Under the pieces are notes generated by a model. The model saw only the letters and a list, made by a program, of their open reading frames with translations, was not told where the DNA came from and searched no databases. Of a DNA stretch of 64,000 nucleotides, positions 55,240-64,000 are shown in pieces (the first letter of the stretch is position 1; every line of letters begins with the position of its first letter). Origin of the DNA: Macrothele yani. Lineage: Eukaryota; Arthropoda; Arachnida; Araneae; Macrothelidae. The translations under genes and the position numbers were made by a program. The DNA is taken from NCBI GenBank assembly GCA_039090855.1, contig CM077024.1:68450594-68514593 (forward strand), in the 5' to 3' direction.

Positions 55240-58200
55240 TTCTTTCAAATGTAAGGGATGATCCGTATCTCCTACCAATGCGTTAGTGTTTGAAGATATT
55301 ACACCGCATGATGCGGATATACTTGTATTATTGCTACAGGAGACTAATTGTCATCCCAACACCCCATACCACCGGTGGCGAACCTGGTCATTTCAATTCT
55401 ACCAAGTCCATCGACTTAGTCTTCACGCAGGACTTGCGGTGGCCATCCATTTTCTTCTTCGATCCTTCATTACTGATATCACGGTCAAACCGATTTATCG
55501 CGACCTCCTGCAGCTTCTGTCCTTCCGACTTTACAACTTCCGATACCATATCTTCAACATCTATGTTTCCGGCAATCAACAGTATGCAGACTGCTTTTTT
55601 GAGCATTTGTTTCCTGTGTTCAAGGTCTTCCGGCGACTGATATTGTCATCGTAGGTTATGATTTTAACTGCACCCTTGACCCATCCCTCGACTGATTGGA
55701 CGGTTCCACGGATACCAGTTATTTTCTTACACGAGCACTTTCTACAGCCATCAACCAGCTATAACTCCAAAATTCTTTTCGACACTTGCACCCATTTCTT
55801 CGTTCGTACACCTGGCGCTCCTACTCCACTTCCTCCCCTACAACTGCCCGACTTGACCGGTTTTATGTTTCTTCAATTCTTCTTCGTTCAGTTATCTCCC
55901 TTTCTCACACACCGACAGTTTCTTCCGACCACAGCTGTGTCGTAATGTGTCTTCACACCGGCCCATCTCCTCGGCAATACTACCGTACTTGGACCATTGA
56001 TGATGATCTTTTACTTGATTCAAATTAAGTAAATTCCATCCAATCGCAGCTCCAACAAGCTTTATATACGCTCCCCTTTGCTTCTTGTCCTTTGCAACAC
56101 TGGTTAAATGTCAAATCCCAAATTCTTCTTTATACCAAACAATATTCCCAAGAAAAACGCACTACCGCCTCTATGAAGATTGATGCTGCATGCTTGATTT
56201 TTTCCACCCTAGATCTTGATTCGCCGCTGTTTTCTCATTACCAAGCTGAACTTCGTGCCTTGCTACTTCCTGTCTCTCAACAAGCTCTTCACCTCCTCAA
56301 GCTCCTTCATCTCCAGCCAAATGACTATCTATGTCAATAGGTTTAACAACTGGAATTCCACAAACGTTCTGCTCATCACCTCCGTAATCTGAAGTTACCC
56401 GATAGAACTGTTACTAATAACCCCACTCTCATTTGCTCCGGTGTTAGAACATATTTCCAGTCACGTTTTGCTCAGTTCCAGTCAAGTTCTCTGCATGCTG
56501 ATTCGATTCTTCGTGCCTTACCACATATTCCATCGCATCTTGTTGCATCTCTTTCTATGCCTATCACCCCAGCAGAAGTAGTACAGTCACTTGCCTTACT
56601 TAACTGTCACTCGTCACATGGTCCTGACGGGTTGACAGTTAATTTCTTTCGCACGTTTTCCTCTTTTTTACATCCTGTCCTATTGCCTTGCTTTACAGCT
56701 GCTTTTTCCTCATCTGTTCTTCCCCCCGCTTTTACTCTAGCTCACATCATTCTTCTTCCAAAGAAAGGGTGTCTCCTGAAGTTGGATAACTGGCGTCCTA
56801 TATCCATCCTTAATGTTGACTGCAAGATTTATACTAAAATACTCTCTCTTCGATTGAACCTTGTCCATCCCATCGTCATACATCCCGATCAAACGTACAC
56901 CATCCCTGGCCGAAGCATTCATACTAATATTAATCTCCTCCGTGACTCATATTGCCTTGCCCACCTTTCCTCCGAACCCTTAGCCTTCCTCAATCTTGAT
57001 TAGAGGCAGGCCTTTGATAACGTGAGTCATCAGTGGCTTGTCTCTGTGCTCTTTGCCTTCGGTTTTCCATCTGTCTTCATCACAGCCCTTCTTGCCCTGT
57101 ACCAGGACTCAGTTGTCCATATCCGGACGGCCTCCTTCCTTACAGCCCCCATTCCGTTTCGTAAGGGCATCCGTCAAGGATATCCTCTTTCCGGACAACT
57201 TTTCTTTCTAGTCTTTGAGCCTTTTCTTTGCTCTATCCGTTTTCTTCTACAACCTCCCCCTCCACCATTCAGCATAGCACCAGGCACCATTCTATCGTTC
57301 TTACTGCGTACACCGATGATCTCATAGTTCTCATCCGAGAAGAATGGCAATTCCCAATTGTTCTTGCATGGTATGAAGTGTATGCTGCGGCTTCCGGCGC
57401 TTCGTTGAACCTTTCAAAGTGTACAGGCTTGTGGTGTGGCTCCTGGATATATTGCCCCGATGCACCGTGGGGCGCTCATTGGACTTCCACCAGTCAAAAG
57501 ATACTTCGGGTGCACATCGGCATCCGGGTCTCAGCAGCGGCTGCCACTACGTCACACCGAAAAAGAAAACTACGTCACACCGCTGCTTACTGGTCCAAGC
57601 TCAAGTGTTGTTTGACCTACCACAGTCGTGCACGGCTTGCAGGCACCCACATCCTCTCGTTAGTTTATCATTCCTGGATTGCACAACCGCCACCAGCCTA
57701 CGTTCAAACTGCAATAACATCAGCAATGATCAGTATTGTTTGTTCATCCACTCATTGGTTATCTTCCTCAGTATTATATCTACCTTCGACTTGTGGTGGT
57801 CTCAATATGCCAGAGATTACCATACGTTATAAAGTTGTAAGAATAACTTCCTCCAACTTAAACATGCTCTTCAATCACTTTTTGCTTTCCTAGTCGATTC
57901 CTCTGGCCTCCTTTCCGTTTCCTAAGCTTCTCTCCCTTTCCCGTTCTTCCTTCCCTTTTCCGGTGACCTCCTCCCTCTCAACAGCCTTTCCACCCGCACC
58001 CTGTACCGTTTTCGCCGTTCGTCATCTACGGTACTTTATCCTATCCACTCTGTTTCTTCTTTTGCACTAACCTCGGTCTGGTCTACTGCCCAACATTCAC
58101 CGGCCCTCTCCTCAGAACTAAATGTGCACTGGAGGTTTTTGCACAATCGACTGCCTGTCCCTTCGACTTTGTTCCGGAGAAATATAGTATCATCAGATCT

Positions 58201-58630
58201 CTGTCCTTTTTGTAATGTCGTTGGAGACGTCTTACACATGTTTGTTTACTGTCCGACGCTGCTCCCACTATTTCACAGTATGTTCCAACTTGCCCATCCT
58301 TCTTGTACCAGTGATCTCACCCTAGAAGATTATTGTTTCCTCGGCCACAGTTCTACAAGTTTCTCCTCTATTTTACCAGTTTGTTCGTATTTATTTATCG
58401 TAGCTAAATATATTATTTTCTCTCACCTGCTGCAGTTACAAGATCCAGATTCTATCACATTCTCTACCTCCTTGGTTGCACACTACCGTAACAGGGTTAA
58501 AGCCAGACTCACCCTAGAATACTCCTTGGCGAATGATACGGCACGGTTACCTGCCTTCTTCAAAACATGGTCGCCATGTCGTCACTGGTTTCGGTTCGCT
58601 AGTGCCCACACTGTTCATCTTCTGTTTTAA
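55240..58630 (+). pseudogene. Tx1-like LINE ORF2 (endonuclease, RT, zf-RVT)
   Basis: Broken by several stops and frameshifts. Endonuclease: DADILVLLLQETN (55310), IVGYDFNCTLDPSLD (about 55650, the GDFN box), LHPFLRSYTW (55785), ARLDRFYVSS (55845) and SDHSCV (55930). RT: HGPDGLTVNFF (56620), LDNWRPISILNVDCKIYTKI (56785), GRSIHTNINLLRD (56910), FLNLD then a stop then RQAFDNVSHQWL (57000), GIRQGYPLSGQLFFL (57165) and YTDDLIVL (57310; the YADD box as YTDD). C-terminal: WRFLHNRLPVPSTLFRR (58128) and CPFCNVVGDVLHMFVYCP, a zf-RVT-like domain typical of the Tx1/L1 group. The GRSIHTNI box and the zf-RVT domain favour Tx1-like L1 over RTE, CR1 or Jockey. Confidence 0.85.
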
Positions 58631-59038
58631 TACTCATAAACCTACGTCGGAACTTTCTATTTTTACTGTTCCCTCACCATATTTCCTCCTGGAACTGGAT
58701 TGTGTTTGCTTCCTGCTGATGTCACCTTTTATACACAGTTCTCTTCATGCTCACAGTGACTCTCTGCCACCAGTGATTCCCATGTCACTAGAACTGCGCA
58801 AATTACTTCTACAAATTGATTCGTTCCAGTGATGTTCCAAGACTTCGATGAACAATTATCCCAGAGCTACTGCTGTTTGTAGCAAATAATGCAGTACCTG
58901 TCATTGCTCATTTGTACAATTACCATTTTATTGTAAATATCTACATTTTGTTGTATTTCTCCCCTTCTCTCACACTGCGTGTGAGGTTGGGGATGTTCTG
59001 TTGTAATTCTTTTAAGTGAATAAAAGCGAATATTGAAA

Positions 59039-59231
59039 CTAAGCGCTGGCTTATGATCATTAGTTCGTGAAGTGATCCGGGTTCGAATCCCGTTAGGCGT
59101 GGATGTTGTGTTTGTCTTACGGCATTGGCTCTCTCCCTTTCCTGGAACCAGTGACCCTAAATTAGGAACGGATGACTGCTTATAGCCCATTGAGTTTTTC
59201 ACGGTGGTCGTTAAACCTTCAATTAAAAAAA
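59039..59231 (+). repeat. SINE family a, 3' part after the LINE
   Basis: CTAAGCGCTGGCTTATGATC, the B box GGGTTCGAATCCCG, body CTTACGGCATTGGCTCTC and CCTGGAACCAGTGACCC, and the end TTAAACCTTCAATT plus an A-run. Continues the head at 53175-53212. Confidence 0.9.
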
Positions 59232-59574
59232 AAAAGGGGGGGGTGGAGTTTAATAACGGCCCATATCATCTAAAGGTTCAATGTGAGACTCTACCTACAA
59301 ACGTCGGTTTATTAGACTTAGTCTTTAGACTTAATGCGCTAAATTAGTTCAATATATATACAAAACCTATTTAATTTCAGTATTCATTAGATTAAATATG
59401 GGCAAATGTTCCACACGTGAGATTTTACTGAAATACACGTTTATAGAGTAGTGCTAATATTTGAGGTATTAGGATACAAATCTGTAGATGAGATCGACAT
59501 TAGGTTGCATCTCACGAAAATAAATAAATAAATTTGAGTTTCAAATTCAAAGAATATTGCCTTTCGATCGAAAT
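59232..59574. other. No recognisable gene
   Basis: AT-rich spacer. Nothing recognised. Confidence 0.4.
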
Positions 59575-59822
59575 TAGCAGCTGGTTAAAACGATCTTTTG
59601 ATGAAGTGAACATTCGACAAAGTGATCTTTCGGTGAAGTGAACTTTTCGGCAAAACGACTTTTCGGCAAAATGAACGTTTCGATGAAGTGTACTTTTCGG
59701 TGAAACGACCTTTCGGTGAAATGAACGTTTCGGTGAAATAAACTTTCGGTGAAATGAACTTTTCGGTGAAGTGATTTTCGGGGAAGTGACACTTCGATCA
59801 AGTGGTTTTCGGTGAAATGGAC
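59575..59822 (-). repeat. ~18 bp minisatellite, inverted relative to 35.8 kb
   Basis: Units such as TTTCGGTGAAATGAACTTTT, the inverse complement of the 35775-36005 array. The repetitive minus-strand translation (FHRK..., ISPK...) is only read-through of the units. Confidence 0.88.
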
Positions 59823-60199
59823 CAAACTCGGTGCAACCGTATATCATAACATGGTACAAAAGTTGCCCGATGTTGTTGGCTTTTGTTTGCACCACATAAT
59901 GGTGTAACTTTTCTCAGAAAGTGGTACAGCTGGTGCAGCACCAATTTTTGGTGCAACCTACCATGGATTTTTTAACGGTGTATATACAGTCGGTAAACTG
60001 AGTGCTCAAAGAATTACGACTGCCCCTGTGCAAATTGAGTTAGCCCCGATACTGGCAAAACGAGGAGCACGACGTGTATCGTAGGCTAAACGAGTGCATA
60101 CAAGATGTTAGAATTTCAGTCGACAGTGAGGTTACGGACGTGATGCGTAAAACTAATGATTTATTAGGTCATATACAAAATGCCGAATTGTGGGCGTAC
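59823..60199. other. Spacer with small palindromes
   Basis: GCACCAATTTTTGGTGC near 59940 is palindromic and shares GGTGCAACC with 59832. No gene recognised. Confidence 0.4.
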
Positions 60200-61190
60200 G
60201 AAGCGTTCATGCATCCATACCGAAAAAGGCGACACTTATGGGTTATTCGATGCCCCGCATAGCTAAAGTGCAACAGCAGTGGTGCCAAAATGGCAAAACA
60301 TTCAAACGGGAACACAACTGTAAGCAAAGGCGAAAGGTGGATTCTAAAGAAATAGGGTGTGATGGTCGCCTTCTAGTGGAAAATCGTCACAGCACAGTTT
60401 TGCGGCTGACGACCCAATAATGTGTGGGTCAACCAGAAACAATATCTCGTGGGAATCTGCGTCACATACTGGCACGGATGAGATACAAGAGCAGACGCCC
60501 TATGAGATGCCCTCTCTCAACAACAAGCAGTCTGTCGACGGTGCAAAGGTATGCCGATTAGACAACAGAAGATTGGAAACATGTATGCTGTTTCGATGAA
60601 TTAGGATATGTACTCCATTCGGCCAATGGTCAATTCCGTATTTGGCTTCAGCAGTATGAGGCTATGGATTTCTCATGCATGTCATCGACTAAACAGGATA
60701 GTGTGTGCGCTTGTGTGTGTGTCTGTGTGTGTGGAGGGGGGTTACTACTGTGTATGAGGCATATTTGCCTTTCATAAACTGGGACCTCTGGTGTGTGCGT
60801 ATTGAAGCTGGCTATTTCCAGGGATTGCTTGCGTACAATGTACACCGCAAAAACTTTTATCTACACCCAGAGTGGGCAAGTCCTTCCAAGACAATAATGC
60901 CCCATGCGATCGAATACTTCTCGCGCAGGAATGGTTCGACGAATGCGGTGCTGATCTGAGACATTTCGAATGGCTCCCAAACTCGCCTGGTCTCAACCCA
61001 ATTGAGCATCTGTGTGATGTTATGGAACATCAGGTGAGGCAGTTGGACACACCACCTCGCACCATACCAGGACAGTGGACTGTAATATGTATATACACTA
61101 ATATGCCATTCCACTTGGTACATCTGCCCCGTCACATAAATTGGTCACTCCAAAACCTAAAAGTGCACATCAGCTCAGTGTGCAGATAGA
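60200..61190 (+). pseudogene. Tc1-like transposase, degenerate
   Basis: Pieces in order: SMPRIAKVQQQWCQNGKTFK (HTH, about 60245), GNLRHILARM (60455), TEDWKHVCCFDELGYVLHSA (first catalytic D, about 60570), NGQFRIWLQQYEAMDFSCM (60625), then a TG-rich tract, then WGVTT-like, and QDNNAPCDR (second D, about 60880) and LPNSPGLNPIEHLCDVMEHQ (catalytic E, about 60990). Family: Tc1-like DD34E. Inactivated by stops, frameshifts and an expanded (GT)n at about 60700-60735. Terminal repeats were not identified. Confidence 0.85.
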
Positions 61191-61234
61191 TCAGGAAGAT
61201 CATCTCGTTAAATATCCGTTAGTGCTTCACTGGG

Positions 61235-61560
61235 TTTTCACACGAATTAGGCAAAACGAACGATCTGAGCGACTTTGAACGTGGCATGGTTGTTGGCGGT
61301 TGGTGTGTCGGTCCTACAGTTTCCTAGATAGCATGTCCTACCGTTTCCCAGATGTACTGGGCTTTTCACACTCAACCGTAGAAAGGATTTTTCAGGAATG
61401 GTGCAACACCTCAAATACTTCCAGAAATCTACTATCCTGTGGACGAAAACAGTTGGTGGTTTAAAAGTGTCAAAGGAGACAGGCGATATGGTCATCGGTT
61501 GTCGCAGCCTACTCGCAGCATGATCCGATATGTAGTGCGTTCGGAAATGACCCTCGGTAC
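61235..61560 (+). pseudogene. N-terminal fragment of a second Tc1-like transposase
   Basis: LSDFERGMVVGGWCVGPTVS (61270) then GFSHSTVERIFQEWCNT (about 61352) and SCGRKQLVV (about 61435): the paired helix-turn-helix domain of a Tc1-like transposase family different from the preceding one. The catalytic part is not recognisable. Confidence 0.65.
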
Positions 61561-63305
61561 ACTAATATTGAATTCTACAGTGAGTTTCTGGATTGGGGGT
61601 GGTATATGACCATGGTGATCCATCATATGCTTTCATTCACAAGATCGTCCATTTCGGAAAGTTTTTAGCGTGTTGCATCTTTCACGGCAAACACTTGCTA
61701 CCTTTGTGTGTGAAAAGGCCAGAAGAACGAAAGTTTGGTAGTTGATCGAACCGACACGTCTGGCGTTAACTATTAAATGCTACGATAAATTTCCACTGAT
61801 CACTCGTTCTGCCCATTCGAACCTTCCGTCGAACGCTAGATGATGTTCGACCAGCTGACCTCCCCTATTTATACTGCGCAATTATAAGATGTAGTTTTAT
61901 AAAATATTGGAATTTGAAACAACAGCATGCCTCCAAAGGTCGCAACTACAGTGTAAAGTCCAACGACAAGTACAACATGGGGCAACTTGATATGTCTCAG
62001 ATTCCGGACAAGGTTTTATTGTTGTAGCTTCATGGACTTGGATGACAACAATGAAGCACATGGGGAACAGTGAAAATCAAGTGATGCAATTTCCCGAAGG
62101 GTTTGCATTTGACAACGAGATGAGAAAACAACAGTCATCTAACTCGTGCTTCAAAACAGGGACAACCATAGCCGTCACATGAGAAAATCATCATTCCAGA
62201 GATAGTTCATAAGTATTTGGCGTTCCATTGCACCAGTATCAATAAGAACTTTTCCCGGTGAAGAAAACGGTATGTGGTTTTTTAACAATGCAAGAACTCT
62301 TAAGCTGTCCTTTTCTCAACACAACGCACTACCGCTACTACGATGGAGTAGGAAGCAGTCGAACTGTTATGTGAGACAAGTTATATATGGTTCACAATGG
62401 AATTTGGAGGCAATCCAAAGAATAATGGGCAAATTGCTCGCATTTTCTGGAAATAATATGCTTGCCTTAGGTGCTCTTAACATTTAGCAAACTAGGTGTC
62501 TGATATTTCTCTACGATCTGGATCTTACGATCATCCCTCACTTTTAGTATAGAGGAGCTCGCTTGACACAGAACTAATGACCTCAGTTTTATAGCTCTTG
62601 AATTGAGCGCACTTATTTTGAGGAACATGAGCACCTTCGATCAAAAATGTTAACGATAACTGAAAATGTTAAGTAAATGATGGAAACACGCTATTCCACT
62701 GACCAGTAACCCTTATCAGTATTACTCAGTGAATTGTGAATACACTTTGTGATCTCATGCACAAATTTAGTTGAAATGTGCTCAGGAAGTCAAATGATCT
62801 ATAATATTCTGTGCTATCATAAACCTTACAGAGTTAAGAACTAAAACGTTTTGTAAAGAAAAGTAAAAAGTGAGTGAGTGAGTTAATTGAGAAAGAAAAT
62901 AAAATAAGAAAACTCACAGCTTTCCAACATAAACGACCACGCCAAGTAACTCCTTGCTGCACCATATCGCCGTAGTAAAACTGTTGGTAAAATCGGCGTT
63001 GTAAGGAACTGTTGGTAATAAAAGATCATAATTTTTAATACCATTTTATTCCACTATGTTGTATGCGCAAAAATTCTCTTTCGCATAAATCACTCTTTTA
63101 ATGTCCCTGCAGTAATCACTGTGCTCACCAGTAAGACAGTTTTTTCTCGTAGCAGAATAATAATGAAAATGACCTTAGAGAAGCTGCAGACCCTTCGATT
63201 GGTATTCGAAAAAAAAATCCTGTGATTGGCGATTTATAAACTTAAATTTGTTTTCTTTCACAAAATCGCAATAATAAACAGATCAACTGAAAATTTTGTT
63301 AGTTA
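61561..63305. other. No recognisable gene
   Basis: Short frames only. No arrays or paired repeats seen. Confidence 0.4.
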
Positions 63306-63309
63306 ATGA

Positions 63310-63482
63310 ATGAAATACGGCATTACACCATTGTGCAATACAAATTTGGAAGATGTGAATCCGTTTAAAGTAAGTTAATATCCGAAAACGTTGAAAATGT
63401 GTTCGTCCTGGAGCGGAAATCAAACCCGCATCTCCCGCATAGCACCGGAGTATGCAAATCACTATACCATCCAGAAAGTCCA
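63310..63482 (-). repeat. tRNA-derived SINE, family b (inverted copy)
   Basis: On the minus strand: TGGATGGTATAGTGATTTGC, ATACTCCGGTGCTATGCGGG, GGGTTTGATTTCCGCTCCAG, then TTTTCGGATATT and GGATTCACATCTTCCAAATT. Confidence 0.8.
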
Positions 63483-63521
63483 AGTTTCAAATAATTCAAG
63501 CTAATCGGAAACTTGAAACTT

Positions 63522-63695
63522 GGTCGTTCTGGGTGGTGCAGTGGTTAGCATACTCCGGCGCTATCCGGGAGACGCTGATTCGATTTGCGCTCCAGGACGA
63601 CGAAATTTTCAAGTTTTCGGATATTTTCTGACTTACCATCTTTGTCATATTTACACCAATAAACGGATTCACATCTTCCAAATTTGTATTTTGTT
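63522..63695 (+). repeat. tRNA-derived SINE, family b (direct copy)
   Basis: GGGTGGTGCAGTGGTTAGCA (A box), CTGATTCGATTTGCGCTCCA (B box), then TTTTCGGATATTTTCTGACT and GGATTCACATCTTCCAAATT. It faces away from the copy at 63310-63482, 40 bp apart, and shares its body with the head at 481. Confidence 0.82.
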
Positions 63696-64000
63696 AGTTG
63701 TTGATGAATTTGAATTTGAATTTATTGAATATTCTGCCATTCATCATAGCAATATCATACATGTCAGAATTCAACACAACAATACATTATTACAGTAAAT
63801 CTGTGCTAAGTAGTTTAAACAAAACAAAATACAGTTTCAGTAAGGTATCCGTTGTATGTTATAACACAATTACAATAAAAACTCCATTAATTACAATTAA
63901 AGAACTTGCACAATTAAACCAAAATGTATGAAGTAGATGTTAAGAAATGTAACAGAATAATCTATATCTACATATAGCACTGTATGTGGATGACATGCAG

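Larger units (their letters stand above)
53213..59038 (+). mobile_element. Tx1/L1-type LINE inserted in a SINE
   Basis: Two coding regions in the order gag-like then endonuclease-RT, flanked by CTAAGCTCTGGCTT (53199) and CTAAGCGCTGGCTT (59039), a 14 bp duplication of the SINE A-box region. Length 5.8 kb, near full length for the clade. It ends AGTGAATAAAAGCGAATATT, without a long poly(A). Confidence 0.85.

Noticed and set aside
59512..59895. Repetitive protein (FHRK/ISPK repeats) on the minus strand
   Set aside because: It is simply the translation of an 18 bp minisatellite, whose unit length is a multiple of three.

Overview
This is AT-rich, repeat-packed DNA from an invertebrate animal nuclear genome. 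Support: a spliced TRPM ion-channel gene with canonical GT/AG introns, tRNA-derived SINEs, RTE-type and Tx1/L1-type LINEs, many mariner/Tc1-family transposons, and no operons or bacterial gene organisation. The transposon mix (RTE, several mariner lineages, a DUF4817-type transposase) would fit an arthropod, perhaps a chelicerate, but the species assignment is a guess.

The only convincing host gene is a TRPM channel on the minus strand at 4.3-8.0 kb. Two neighbouring exons of the N-terminal SLOG/MHR region (7776-7989 and 4337-4464) have matching phases and clean splice sites. Its other exons were not recognised here; they may lie outside the window or be too short or divergent to see by eye.

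Layout: 0-9 kb holds a SINE, a 2 kb array element (1.6-3.7 kb), the TRPM exons and small foldbacks. 9.5-19 kb holds a twin-primed RTE fragment fused to a second RTE copy, a foldback element, a mariner, a DUF4817-type element and another mariner. 20.1-32.7 kb is a nested palimpsest: one old mariner split by SINEs and by a 10.8 kb element with about 215 bp inverted ends, which itself holds a nearly intact RTE LINE, a mariner and a tandem array. 35.7-52.7 kb is dominated by tandem arrays and foldback elements that reuse the same modules. 53.2-59.04 kb is an essentially full-length Tx1-like LINE inserted in the tRNA-like head of a SINE. 59.5-64 kb holds a short minisatellite, two Tc1-like remnants and an inverted SINE pair.

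All mobile-element coding regions seen carry stops, frameshifts or truncations. The RTE at 23.8-26.96 kb is closest to intact, with one nonsense codon. The most unusual signals are (i) two inverted tandem arrays, 28.9-30.7 and 40.9-42.7 kb, in which each ~145-155 bp unit carries a box resembling the CTCF core; (ii) a modular set of foldback elements that combine interchangeable 16-18 bp minisatellite arms with a shared ~120 bp satellite core; (iii) the SINE-head insertion of the Tx1-like LINE; (iv) the 12.5 kb nested mariner. All calls come from reading sequence and translations by eye; no database search was run.
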